64,000 nt of DNA from Thalassotalea atypica (GTDB lineage: Bacteria; Pseudomonadota; Gammaproteobacteria; Enterobacterales; Alteromonadaceae). A model generated the notes under the pieces. That model worked only from the letters and a program-made list of their open reading frames with translations. It was not told the DNA's origin and ran no database searches. A program made the position numbers and the translations under genes. Location: the NCBI RefSeq assembly GCF_030295975.1, contig NZ_AP027364.1:868001-932000 (forward strand), in the 5' to 3' direction. Position 1 is the stretch's first letter; every line of letters begins with the position of its first letter. Below are positions 53,581-62,630 of the stretch, piece by piece.

Positions 53581-56328
53581 ATGAACAAACAGTTTTTAAA
53601 TTTACTATCAATATTGATGGTAATCGTCTTATCTTTCACAGTAAATGCTGCACAGATCCCTAGCAACATTACCCCCCAACAAATTGAGCAATTTAAGAGA
53701 TTGCCTGAAGCGCAGCAGCGTGCTTTGGCGCAAAGCATGGGCATTGACTTCAATATGATCCAAATGCAGATGGGAACTGGTGGATTTGGTCAAAAAGCTG
53801 CTGGTCCTGCTGATCAAGAAGTTTATCCTAGAGGAACTGAATTCGATGAGTTTGGTAATCCGGTAATGGACTTTGGTCTAGAGCAAAAAGAAGAAGAAGA
53901 AGAAGATGACGGCAAACCTAAACCCTTTGGTTATGACATCTTTGCTAACGCGCCGCAAACATTTGCGCCGATCATGGATATCGCAGCACCGGAAAACTAT
54001 ATTGTTGGTCCAGGCGATGGCATAAGTATTCAAATTTTTGGTAAGGAAAATGACGAGCGAGACTTATATGTTTCTCGTCAAGGGCAATTGGTTATTCCCA
54101 AACTTGGTGCGTTTCAAGTGTCGGGATTGACCTTTGCAGAAGTGAAAAAAGTTTTAACGCATGAAATAAAAAGTAAAATTCTAGGTGTTGATGTTGTAAT
54201 TACCTTGGCCGAACTAAAATCGATTCGAGTTTTTATTGCCGGTGATGCCTACAAGCCAGGTCCATATTATTTAAGTGCGCTTTCAAGTATAACCCATGCC
54301 TTATTTGCAGCGGGTGGTATTAATGAAATTGGTTCACTTCGAAATATTCAGCTGAAAAGATCAGGTAAACTAGTTTCGACACTTGATTTATATGATTTGC
54401 TTATCAATGGCGATTCATCGAAAGACGCCATGCTTAAGTCGGGCGACGTAGTTTTTGTCGCGCCAGTAGGAGACCGAGTCACAGTAGATGGCGAGGTTAA
54501 AAGGCCGGCCATTTATGAATTGAATGGACAGGAAACTTTTGCATCCGTAGTTAAAATGGCAGGAGGACTCTTACCTTCAGCATATCCGTCGTCAACTGTT
54601 GTTGAACGATTTAATAAAAACAACCTACGTACTATTGTTAACGTCGATCTGGCTGATAAAAAACAGCTAGAAAAGCCGGTAGTTGCCGGTGATGTTGTTC
54701 AGGTAATGAAAACCTCTGCTCAATTTGATCAATCAGTGACGATAGTAGGGGCTGTATCTAGACCTGGTAAATACCAATGGTCTAGCGGGCAACGCGTAAG
54801 TGATTTACTCCCTAATATTCACTCTTATATGCTTGAAGATGCTGACTTAAATTACAGCATTATAGTGAGAGAAAAAGATATTGGTCGCAACATTGAAGTT
54901 CTGCAGTTTGGTTTGTTTAATGCTATATCAAACCCACTTTCTAACGACAATATCGAACTGCAAGCGCAAGATAAAATCTTGGTTTTCTCAATGCATGAGA
55001 AGCAAAACCCAGATGTCATCACTTTAGACTCTCTAGCGATGAGCGAAGAAGACTATGCACTTGCGAAAAAAGAGCAGGCAAAGCTAGATTATGAAGACAG
55101 AATGTTCTGGCTTGAATTTGGTGAAATTGAGCCTGAAGTTACAATCGATGAAGTGGATGAAACATTAAAACTTGCTGAAAAGTCTATGGAAGAGCTTATT
55201 GGCGGGAAAGTAGATGAAGAGAATGGCATAAATGAAATTGGCTTATTCTCACGTCAACGTATGTTAGCTCCGGTAATTAAAAAATTACAAAATCAAGCCG
55301 CGGCAGGGCAACCTATCCAACTAATTGAAGTGGTAGGTGCAGTTAAATATCCTGGAATATATCCGTTAGCGAAAAACAATCGAGTGACTAGTTTATTATT
55401 CGCATCTGGAGGATTACTTGAGTCAGCTTACTTACATAAAGCGGAAATTACTCGGAATCATGTAGAAGGGCATAAAGCGAAAAAAATTTCAATTGATGTA
55501 AATTTACAAAAAGCACTAGAAAACACGCCAGCAGATAATTTAGATTCTCAAAACATCTTATTACGAAGTAAAGATAGATTAAATGTTCATGTAATACCTG
55601 CATGGCAAGAAAATCACATTGTTGAGCTACGTGGTGAGTTTCTATTTCCAGGGAAATACACTATTCAGCGAGGAGAAACACTTAGCCAACTTATTAATCG
55701 AGCGGGTGGGTACACGGATTTCGCCTATGTTCAAGGTTCAGTGTTTAGTAGAGAAAAGCTCAAGCAATTAGAATTACAAAATTTAATTAAATTGTCAGAG
55801 AGCTTACGGATGGAAATCGCATCTAAAAGTTTATCTACTCAAAAAGGGATGGACTACAACCTTGTCAATAAGCTATTAGCCGATTTAACACGAGTTGCAC
55901 CTGTTGGCCGTTTAGTTATTGACCTTGATAATATTGAGTCAAAAGAACATGATATTTTGTTGGACAATGGTGACATCCTTTATGTGCCGACGTTAAACAA
56001 TTCAGTCAATGTCATTGGGCAAGTTCAAGTGGCGACTTCTCATTTATTTAATAAAGATATGAACGCTTATGATTATGTCACTTTAAGCGGTGGTATTAGG
56101 CAACAAGCGGACATTGAAAGGCTATATGTTATTAAGGCTAATGGTCGAGTTGAGATCCCTGAGCCAAATGGCTGGTTTGCCAGCAATGAAAGTGTGAAAT
56201 TAAGTCCTGGAGATACAGTTGTTGTACCTCTTGATTCAGAATATATGGATAGCTTGAAGTTGTGGGCTACAGGCACACAAATTATCTATCAAGCCGCTGT
56301 AGCTATTGCAGCTATTGCAGGGATTTAG
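53581..56328 (+). CDS. Large SLBB-domain polysaccharide export protein (Wza-like)
   Basis: Wza-type proteins form the outer-membrane channel for capsular or exopolysaccharide. The ATG at 53581 gives 915 residues with a signal peptide (about 1-23); a TTG four codons earlier is less likely. A Poly_export domain lies at about 135-205 (YIVGPGDGISIQIFG). I count six SLBB-like repeats beginning near 215, 299, 385, 581, 680 and 808, each with a G-x-V-x-x-P-G-x-Y pattern. Wza has far fewer. An acidic stretch is at about 98-110 and a hydrophobic C-terminal helix (IIYQAAVAIAAIAGI) could span the outer membrane. It is followed by wecA. Confidence 0.88.
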   Translation: MNKQFLNLLSILMVIVLSFTVNAAQIPSNITPQQIEQFKRLPEAQQRALAQSMGIDFNMIQMQMGTGGFGQKAAGPADQEVYPRGTEFDEFGNPVMDFGLEQKEEEEEDDGKPKPFGYDIFANAPQTFAPIMDIAAPENYIVGPGDGISIQIFGKENDERDLYVSRQGQLVIPKLGAFQVSGLTFAEVKKVLTHEIKSKILGVDVVITLAELKSIRVFIAGDAYKPGPYYLSALSSITHALFAAGGINEIGSLRNIQLKRSGKLVSTLDLYDLLINGDSSKDAMLKSGDVVFVAPVGDRVTVDGEVKRPAIYELNGQETFASVVKMAGGLLPSAYPSSTVVERFNKNNLRTIVNVDLADKKQLEKPVVAGDVVQVMKTSAQFDQSVTIVGAVSRPGKYQWSSGQRVSDLLPNIHSYMLEDADLNYSIIVREKDIGRNIEVLQFGLFNAISNPLSNDNIELQAQDKILVFSMHEKQNPDVITLDSLAMSEEDYALAKKEQAKLDYEDRMFWLEFGEIEPEVTIDEVDETLKLAEKSMEELIGGKVDEENGINEIGLFSRQRMLAPVIKKLQNQAAAGQPIQLIEVVGAVKYPGIYPLAKNNRVTSLLFASGGLLESAYLHKAEITRNHVEGHKAKKISIDVNLQKALENTPADNLDSQNILLRSKDRLNVHVIPAWQENHIVELRGEFLFPGKYTIQRGETLSQLINRAGGYTDFAYVQGSVFSREKLKQLELQNLIKLSESLRMEIASKSLSTQKGMDYNLVNKLLADLTRVAPVGRLVIDLDNIESKEHDILLDNGDILYVPTLNNSVNVIGQVQVATSHLFNKDMNAYDYVTLSGGIRQQADIERLYVIKANGRVEIPEPNGWFASNESVKLSPGDTVVVPLDSEYMDSLKLWATGTQIIYQAAVAIAAIAGI

Positions 56329-56350
56329 AAGAAAGAAACAAAATAATGGT

Positions 56351-56388
56351 GGTTAGTTAGCAATCTTACAATAATTTACTAGCTAACC
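56351..56388 (+). repeat. Inverted repeat in the SLBB-wecA gap
   Basis: GGTTAGTTAG (56351-56360) pairs with CTAGCTAACC (56379-56388), 9 of 10 plus one G-U, around an 18-base loop, 23 bases after the SLBB gene stop. No T tract follows. It may be a weak terminator or a protein site. Confidence 0.45.
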
Positions 56389-56415
56389 ATGCAGCAAATA
56401 ACTATAATACGCCAC

Positions 56416-56457
56416 GCTTGTATGAGTGCCGCCTATTTGGTTAGTATACATACAAGC
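56416..56457 (+). repeat. Second inverted repeat in the SLBB-wecA gap
   Basis: GCTTGTATG (56416-56424) and CATACAAGC (56449-56457) form a perfect 9-bp stem with a 24-base loop, 43 bases before wecA. It could be an operator or a leader structure. Confidence 0.5.
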
Positions 56458-56499
56458 ATTAAAAGATTTTTCACCATAAAAACGAATGGTCATGTCTAA

Positions 56500-57567
56500 A
56501 TGATATTTAACCTTGTAGCGTTATTTGTTGCATTTGCTTCTTCTGTTCTCACGATCAAAATATTGCTCCCTTTGGCACCGCATGTCGGACTTGTCGATTT
56601 ACCTAACGAAAGAAAACGTCACGACGGTGCTATTCCGCTGATTGGTGGCATATCAATATTCACAGGTGTGCTTATTGCCTCTACTTTGTTTGTGTCGCAA
56701 AGCCAGATCATAAACCTGTATTTAATCTCTTCTGCACTCATTGTTTTTATTGGAACGCTTGACGATATTTACGATCTAAGTGTTGTTTCGCGAATAGTGT
56801 TTCAGGGGATAGTTGCCTCAATTCTTGTTTTTGGTGCAGGCAAATATATTAGTGATTTTGGCAGCTTGCTCGGTGGTGACTCGTTAAATATAGGAACTTA
56901 CGGCATGATTTTTACGATTGTTGCTGTAATTACTGCCATCAATGCGTTTAATATGGTTGATGGAATCGACGGACTCGCAGGCTCAATGAGTATCATTACT
57001 ATAGCGTCAATTGCTATTTTAACAATACTTAATAATCCAAGTTCAGATATTTTGTTGCCGATGCTGATTGTCGTCTCAACCATCCCATATTTGTTTTATA
57101 ACGTTAGCACTAGAAACCCAAGAGGGAAAAAAATCTTCATGGGGGATGCTGGCAGCATGTACATGGGATTAACTGTTATTTGGCTACTTACCTTAGGCTC
57201 TCAGGCGCCTAGTGGTGAAATATCGGCGTTTCGCCCTGTCACTGCATTATGGTTAATTGCTGTGCCGTTGATGGATATGTTTGCCATCATGTATCGACGT
57301 ATTAGTAAAGGCGAATCACCATTCAAAGCTGATAATGGTCATCTGCATCATATTTGCCTGAGTGTTGGCATGACATCTAGGCAAGCGTTATGGTTTATCA
57401 GTGCATTAGCAATTCTATTTGCTGTCATTGGTATTGCAGGGGATTTCTATAAAATTGCAGAATGGAAAATGCTACTTGGCTTCATTGCTTTATTCGCTAC
57501 ATATACAAGAGTGTTGCTACGATTTTGTGTGATTAAACCTAAAATAAAAACAGAGCATATCGCTTAA
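56500..57567 (+). CDS. wecA: Undecaprenyl-phosphate sugar-1-phosphate transferase WecA-like
   Basis: WecA-type enzymes start lipid-linked glycan synthesis by moving a HexNAc-1-phosphate to undecaprenyl phosphate. The 355-residue protein has about eleven membrane helices and the catalytic motifs DDIYD (D88-D89), NAFNMVDGIDGL (about 148-159), GDAGSMYMG and NGHLHH. It is alone between two hairpin-bearing gaps. Next to a polysaccharide exporter it probably serves O-antigen or exopolysaccharide assembly. Confidence 0.92.
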   Translation: MIFNLVALFVAFASSVLTIKILLPLAPHVGLVDLPNERKRHDGAIPLIGGISIFTGVLIASTLFVSQSQIINLYLISSALIVFIGTLDDIYDLSVVSRIVFQGIVASILVFGAGKYISDFGSLLGGDSLNIGTYGMIFTIVAVITAINAFNMVDGIDGLAGSMSIITIASIAILTILNNPSSDILLPMLIVVSTIPYLFYNVSTRNPRGKKIFMGDAGSMYMGLTVIWLLTLGSQAPSGEISAFRPVTALWLIAVPLMDMFAIMYRRISKGESPFKADNGHLHHICLSVGMTSRQALWFISALAILFAVIGIAGDFYKIAEWKMLLGFIALFATYTRVLLRFCVIKPKIKTEHIA

Positions 57568-57583
57568 ATTATTATAACAAAGT

Positions 57584-57610
57584 AGGCGTGTTTACTTATT
57601 AGGCACGCCT
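57584..57610 (+). terminator. Stem-loop after wecA
   Basis: AGGCGTG (57584-57590) pairs with CACGCCT (57604-57610) around a 13-base loop, 16 bases after the wecA stop. The following TCAAAGTTCTT is only partly T-rich, so it is a moderate terminator candidate. Confidence 0.45.
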
Positions 57611-57723
57611 TCAAAGTTCTTGCTTACCAGGCACATTTAATCTAAGTATCTTTCTGAAACATATTTCCCGTCGACAGTATAATTTTCAACTGGTAGACTC
57701 AAACCCAATATAAGTTTATAAAC

Positions 57724-58128
57724 ATGAATACTATGAGAAAAAATAAAGGTTTCAGCTTGATGGAGCTGATGATTGTACTAATTATTTTGGGACTTTTGGG
57801 GTCATTAGTTGCACCGAAATTGTTTTCCAAAGTGAGCTCGTCGAAAAAGAAAACCGCAATAGCTCAAATGCAAATGTTTGAAACTGCAATAGATACCTAC
57901 CGTTTGGATATAGGTAATGTTCCTGCATCACTTGAAGAATTAAGAAAAAGTGAACACCCAAGTTGGGATGGTCCTTACCTTCCTAAATCAATTCCTTTAG
58001 ATCCTTGGGGGCAACAATACGTTTATACTGTGCCCGGACAAAACGGTATGCCTTACAGCATGATGTCGTACGGGTTGGACGGCAAGGTAGGCGGAACTGA
58101 TGAGAGTGAAGACGTAATTCACCAATGA
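57724..58128 (+). CDS. gspG: Major pseudopilin GspG
   Basis: GspG polymerises into the pseudopilus of type II secretion. The 134-residue protein has the prepilin peptidase site KG|FSLMELMIVLIILGLLGSL with Glu at +5. The C-terminal part contains the GspG calcium-loop region (DPWGQQYVYTVPG, SYGLDGKVGG). An ATG three codons later is an alternative start. It heads the operon and overlaps gspE by 4 bases. In standard gsp operons G follows F; here it comes first. Confidence 0.92.
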   Translation: MNTMRKNKGFSLMELMIVLIILGLLGSLVAPKLFSKVSSSKKKTAIAQMQMFETAIDTYRLDIGNVPASLEELRKSEHPSWDGPYLPKSIPLDPWGQQYVYTVPGQNGMPYSMMSYGLDGKVGGTDESEDVIHQ

Positions 58129-59783
58129 TCAACATTAATCAATTACTGCTTGAGGAATTTAGTGTAAGTCAAACAGATATAGACAAGGCATCAGTTTACC
58201 AAAACCGAAACGGTGGTCGCTTAGAGCAAATTCTTGTCAATATGGGCTGTTTAACTGAAGATGATCTAACCTCACTTTTTAGCCAACTTTTATCTCTACC
58301 TTTATTTAATAAAGACGAATGGGAAGATTGGAATCCTGAAAAGTTAAATAATAGCGATTTAAACTTTCTCAAGTTAAGAAATTGGCTTTTACTTACTCAA
58401 GATGAAAATAACTGGCAGCTAGCAGCAAAAGATCCACTTGATATTGAAGTTATTGAGTATCTACAAAAAAAAGATGTTGAGCCTCAAGTACTTGTTGCTA
58501 ATGAAAACGATCTGCAGTCATTTCTCTACCAAATTCAAAGCAATGAAAGCATTATTGACTCTGATGAAGAACTTTCAGGTGATGAAGAGGCACGTCTTCG
58601 CGAATTAGCGCAAGAAGCGCCAACGGTTAATTTACTTAATACCTTAATTACCAAAGCGCTGGCTAGAGGTGCATCAGATATGCACCTTGAACCATACTTA
58701 GGTAAGTTTCGAGTTCGTTACCGTATTGATGGTGTCTTACATGAAGTCGATAATCTCGCCCCTAAAATGCAGTTGCCAATTACCACACGGTTGAAAATAC
58801 TGTCAGGTATGGATATCGCTGAAAAGCGCCGTCCACAAGATGGCAAGATAGAAATGCGTATTGCCAATCAGGAGCTGGATATTCGTGTCTCCGCATTACC
58901 GCTGAACGAAGGTGAAAGTATCGTTTTACGATTCTTAAGAAAAGAGTCAATTCGATATGATATGTCTGTATTAGGACTATCGGATGACACACAAACATTA
59001 ATTCAACAAGACTTAGCGAAAACGACAGGTGTTATCTTATTAACGGGTCCTACTGGCTCTGGTAAAACAACCACACTTTACACTTTTTTGAATGAGCTCA
59101 ATACCGAAGATGTTAAAATAATTACGCTAGAAGATCCTGTTGAGTATCAACTAGAAGGTATCAATCAAGTTCAAGTAAATAACGAAATTGGTTTTGATTT
59201 CGCAGCAGGTTTACGTTCAATAGTACGACAAGATCCTGACATTATCATGGTTGGTGAAATTCGTGACGCTGAAACTGCGCGTATTGCCTTACAATCTGCA
59301 CTTACTGGTCATTTAGTTTTCTCTACAGTACACACCAATGATGCTGCCAGTGCATACACAAGGTTGCTTGATTTAGGTGTTGAAGAATTCTTATTAAATG
59401 CTGCACTTATTTCTGTGGTTGCACAGCGCCTTGCTCGAAAATTATGCCAACACTGTGCAAAACCTGCTGAAAACGCTAATGAACTGATAGCTAAGTATCA
59501 GATGGAAACGCTTCGTGAAAAATCAGGATTAAAAGAGATAAACGTATTAGAAGCGGTTGGCTGTGATAAATGTAACGGCTCAGGATACAAAGGCAGAATC
59601 GCGGTTAATGAATATTTACGAAGCGATGACGAAATAAAATTAATGCCGAAAAACGATCAATTTATCAGTAAAGCACAAGCTTACAATGATTCTTTAAATC
59701 GTAGAAATTTACTTAAAGATGGCTTATACAAAGTAATTAATGGTGTTACTACCGTTGATGAAGTATTGCGAGTAGCTGGCTAA
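58125..59783 (+). CDS. gspE: Type II secretion ATPase GspE
   Basis: GspE is the cytoplasmic ATPase driving pseudopilus assembly. The 552-residue protein has an N-terminal T2SSE_N region (about 1-140), ASDMHLEPYLGKFRVRYRIDGVLHE, Walker A TGPTGSGKTTT (about 307-317), the Asp box DPVEYQLEGINQVQVN, Walker B IIMVGEIRDAETA and a tetracysteine zinc site (CQHC...CDKC). It overlaps gspG by 4 bases and gspF by one. Confidence 0.94.
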   Translation: MININQLLLEEFSVSQTDIDKASVYQNRNGGRLEQILVNMGCLTEDDLTSLFSQLLSLPLFNKDEWEDWNPEKLNNSDLNFLKLRNWLLLTQDENNWQLAAKDPLDIEVIEYLQKKDVEPQVLVANENDLQSFLYQIQSNESIIDSDEELSGDEEARLRELAQEAPTVNLLNTLITKALARGASDMHLEPYLGKFRVRYRIDGVLHEVDNLAPKMQLPITTRLKILSGMDIAEKRRPQDGKIEMRIANQELDIRVSALPLNEGESIVLRFLRKESIRYDMSVLGLSDDTQTLIQQDLAKTTGVILLTGPTGSGKTTTLYTFLNELNTEDVKIITLEDPVEYQLEGINQVQVNNEIGFDFAAGLRSIVRQDPDIIMVGEIRDAETARIALQSALTGHLVFSTVHTNDAASAYTRLLDLGVEEFLLNAALISVVAQRLARKLCQHCAKPAENANELIAKYQMETLREKSGLKEINVLEAVGCDKCNGSGYKGRIAVNEYLRSDDEIKLMPKNDQFISKAQAYNDSLNRRNLLKDGLYKVINGVTTVDEVLRVAG

Positions 59784-60982
59784 TGGATTTTGAATATAAA
59801 GCAGTAGATGCGCAAGGCGGCAGGCATCAAGGCTTTATAGAGGCTATTGATAAGCTTGAAGCACAGCAAAAGCTTATGGCGGATGGTATTCATCCATTAG
59901 AAATTACACCGCTGTCTTCATCTAAGTCGATTATGAGCTTATTTGCTAAAGGCGTAAGTTTAGAAGAGTTAGAGTTTTTTACTTCGCAGTTGTCGCTTCT
60001 ACTGGAAAGCGGTGTAAGGGTTGATAAGGGCATAGATATCATCTTGCAATCAAACATTAACCCCGCGCTTAACCGATTGCTCGCAAAAATTTCCTCTTCG
60101 CTTAAAAAGGGCATGTCTTTAAGCGAAGCCTTTGCACAACACGATGATTTATTCGATCCGCTGTATATCAACTTGCTAAAAATTGGAGAAACCTCAGGTA
60201 ATTTGCCTGAAGTGCTCAACCGATTATCTGATGATCTAAAATTCCAAAAGGAATTGAAAAGCCAAATTTCGCAAGCGCTAACGTATCCGTCTGTGATCAT
60301 GATGGTGTGTATCGCTGCTGTTTACTTTGTTCTAACCTTTATCGTACCAAAAATGGCAGGTATATTTACCGACCTCTCCCAAGCGCCATGGTATACCCAA
60401 ATGATTATTGGTGTGAGTGACTTTTTTGTTGAAAATGAATTATTCATTGTCGGCGGAGTGGTACTTGGCTTGATATCATTAAGTTGGGCTTTCAAGCAAC
60501 CTCATATTCGCAGTAAAATGTATATTGCAGCAGCACGTTTACCAGGGGTAGGGAATGTTATTCTAACTGCCGAGAGAATTCGTTTTGCTTCCTCGATGGC
60601 GATGATGCTTGATGCAGGGCTACAATTAGATACTACCTTAGAACTCACTTCAAATACGTTGAAACACGAAGACTTAAAGCGTGACACCAAGCAAGCACTG
60701 AAGCAGCTTAAATCAGGTAAACAATTAAGCGCTGTGCTTTCTAAAACACGTATATTCCCTGACTTCTTCTTGTCTATTATTAAAGTAGGTGAAGAAACAG
60801 GTACATTGCCGAAAGTGTTCAAAGAAGTTGCTGATCGAAGCAGAGGCGATTTGGATCAGGTCATTAAAAAATTAACAACCTTGTTAGAGCCATTAATGCT
60901 TGTATTTATGGGCGGTTTTGTTGGTGGCATCGTTATCTCAATGCTAATGAGCATGGTTTCAATCAATGATGTACCGTTCTAA
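59783..60982 (+). CDS. gspF: Type II secretion inner-membrane platform GspF
   Basis: GspF is the polytopic platform protein under the pseudopilus. The 399-residue protein has two T2SSF domains (about 65-190 and 265-390), each with the LSEAFAQ- or LSAVLSKT-like pattern followed by LLKIGETSGNLPEVL and IIKVGEETGTLPKVF. Three membrane helices lie at about 165-190, 215-235 and 370-395. It overlaps the next gene by 17 bases. Confidence 0.94.
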   Translation: MDFEYKAVDAQGGRHQGFIEAIDKLEAQQKLMADGIHPLEITPLSSSKSIMSLFAKGVSLEELEFFTSQLSLLLESGVRVDKGIDIILQSNINPALNRLLAKISSSLKKGMSLSEAFAQHDDLFDPLYINLLKIGETSGNLPEVLNRLSDDLKFQKELKSQISQALTYPSVIMMVCIAAVYFVLTFIVPKMAGIFTDLSQAPWYTQMIIGVSDFFVENELFIVGGVVLGLISLSWAFKQPHIRSKMYIAAARLPGVGNVILTAERIRFASSMAMMLDAGLQLDTTLELTSNTLKHEDLKRDTKQALKQLKSGKQLSAVLSKTRIFPDFFLSIIKVGEETGTLPKVFKEVADRSRGDLDQVIKKLTTLLEPLMLVFMGGFVGGIVISMLMSMVSINDVPF

Positions 60983-61505
60983 AACTTCCCCCACTAAGCA
61001 GTACCTAATTAAATCTACCCAAGGATTTTCGCTGATCGAGTTAATGGTGGTTATGGCTATTATGGCCGTAGTCATGTCATTAAGTGGCGGTTTATTTCAA
61101 CAAAGTATCAACCAGCAAGAGCGTCATGTAGAACTAGAAAAAGTGCGCCAATTATTCAAGCAGCTCACTTATAAAGCGTATTATCAAGGTAACGCACACG
61201 ACGTGAGATTGGAAGAAAACAAACTCTTAGTGTATATAAAAAACAAACCTAACTTGCTAGGTATTTATGATGAAGAGCCAGAAAGTTTTAGCATAAGTGA
61301 AAACGAAGCCAACAGTAAGGAATTAGAAGCACTTGAAAATGAAATGGTTCTTGTGCAGGAAATTACCTTCAATCAGCTGCTGTTCGTCGCACAAGATTTT
61401 AATGTAACGACCAAAGGCATCGTATCTCCTAATTTATTTTCGATATTCACCGGTGACAATACCCGCAGCTTTCCCCTTTCTTCGGTGTTTGCAATTGATG
61501 AATAA
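60966..61505 (+). CDS. GspH-like minor pseudopilin
   Basis: The 179-residue protein has a type IV pilin-like N-terminus, TQG|FSLIELMVVMAIMAVVMSL, with Glu at +5 after an unusually long 20-residue leader. The rest is consistent with a beta-rich GspH head but has low similarity that I can recognise. Its place after gspF and before gspI fits GspH, a component of the pseudopilus tip. The start overlaps gspF by 17 bases; it overlaps gspI by 8. Confidence 0.78.
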   Translation: MMYRSKTSPTKQYLIKSTQGFSLIELMVVMAIMAVVMSLSGGLFQQSINQQERHVELEKVRQLFKQLTYKAYYQGNAHDVRLEENKLLVYIKNKPNLLGIYDEEPESFSISENEANSKELEALENEMVLVQEITFNQLLFVAQDFNVTTKGIVSPNLFSIFTGDNTRSFPLSSVFAIDE

Positions 61506-61908
61506 ACAGCAAGGTTTTACCTTAATTGAAGTATTAATTGCTGCGGTTATTCTATTTTCAGCACTCGCAATTGTTGCTGATTTGTATAAAGCTTCAAGCT
61601 TTACCGCGAATAGAATCACAAATAAAGCCAACTTCTATCAAGCAACAACTAACGTAATTTCGACAATCAAAGCAGATATTCATCAACAAGTACAAGAACG
61701 AAAGTTACCAGAATTTACCGGTCAATTTTCATCGGGCGGAATTGATTATGAATGGCAAGCAGTGCGCACTTCCTTTAAATCTCGTATTAGAGGGGCCGAT
61801 GAATCATTTGATCCTTCTCCGCAATTTGGCTTGTATGAAGTCAAAGTCTCGGCGAAACGTGGTCAAAGCACTTCTGAACCACTTACCTTTAAGGTTGCAA
61901 CATGGTAA
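61498..61908 (+). CDS. GspI-like minor pseudopilin
   Basis: The ATG at 61498 (136 residues) gives the short leader MNKQQG before FTLIEVLIAAVILFSAL, with Glu at +5. A longer in-frame reading from 61453 would bury the signal. The size and the place between H- and J-like genes fit GspI. It overlaps both neighbours by 7-8 bases. Confidence 0.8.
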   Translation: MNKQQGFTLIEVLIAAVILFSALAIVADLYKASSFTANRITNKANFYQATTNVISTIKADIHQQVQERKLPEFTGQFSSGGIDYEWQAVRTSFKSRIRGADESFDPSPQFGLYEVKVSAKRGQSTSEPLTFKVATW

Positions 61909-62630
61909 CGCCCAGAACAAAAAATAGTGGTTTCACCTTAATTGAACTCATGCTGGCTACATCGTTGCTTATGATGGTGCTATTTTCGGGTTATTACGCT
62001 TACAGTTTATATACGCAAAAATGGCAAAAACGAGTGGATACCTTTTGGCAAGGTACACAAGACGGAATTGCTTTTGACTCCATCAATAGAATGCTTGCTA
62101 GTGCAATGCCTTATGTGATTAAAAATAGTCAGAAAAAGGCAGAGATTTACTTCAAAGCAAGTAGTGAAGAAATAGAGTGGGTTACGGCTTCTGCTATTTT
62201 TTCTCAAGATGCTGCATTAGTTAACATCAGTGTTGTTCAAGATGGAAATCTTAGTAAGCTGATTTATAAAGAAAAGCCGATGCAAAATTTTGTGTTAATA
62301 AACGAGAATCAAATTAACACTGAAGCACCGGAATTCTGGGTCTACCAAGTGACCCTGTTATCAGATATAAAGACAATCAATTTTAGTTTTTACGGTTGGC
62401 AGTCATTTGAAGAAGCACTGATGTTTGTCAATGAAGAAACCAATATTGACCCTCGTAATCAGCCTGAAAGAGCCTGGTACTCAACTCATCAACCACAAAT
62501 TAAAAGAATTCTGCCAGAGCAAATACAAATAACAGTGCAGCAGATTGCTCAGTTACATGAATTTAATGTCCAACTGCCTGTGGCTACTATTTATGCGTTA
62601 ATGTCACATATCAGAAAGGATATAGACTAA
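61902..62630 (+). CDS. GspJ-like minor pseudopilin
   Basis: The 242-residue protein has the prepilin N-terminus NSG|FTLIELMLATSLLMMVLFSG with Glu at +5 and a larger soluble head, as in GspJ. Together with I and K it would form the tip complex that starts pseudopilus assembly. It overlaps the K-like gene by one base. Confidence 0.8.
   Translation: MVTPRTKNSGFTLIELMLATSLLMMVLFSGYYAYSLYTQKWQKRVDTFWQGTQDGIAFDSINRMLASAMPYVIKNSQKKAEIYFKASSEEIEWVTASAIFSQDAALVNISVVQDGNLSKLIYKEKPMQNFVLINENQINTEAPEFWVYQVTLLSDIKTINFSFYGWQSFEEALMFVNEETNIDPRNQPERAWYSTHQPQIKRILPEQIQITVQQIAQLHEFNVQLPVATIYALMSHIRKDID

Noticed and set aside
56347-56362. Sigma-54-like TGGTGGTTAGTTAGCA before wecA
   Set aside because: Only GG and GC with a poor -12; such matches occur by chance and nothing suggests RpoN control of this gene.
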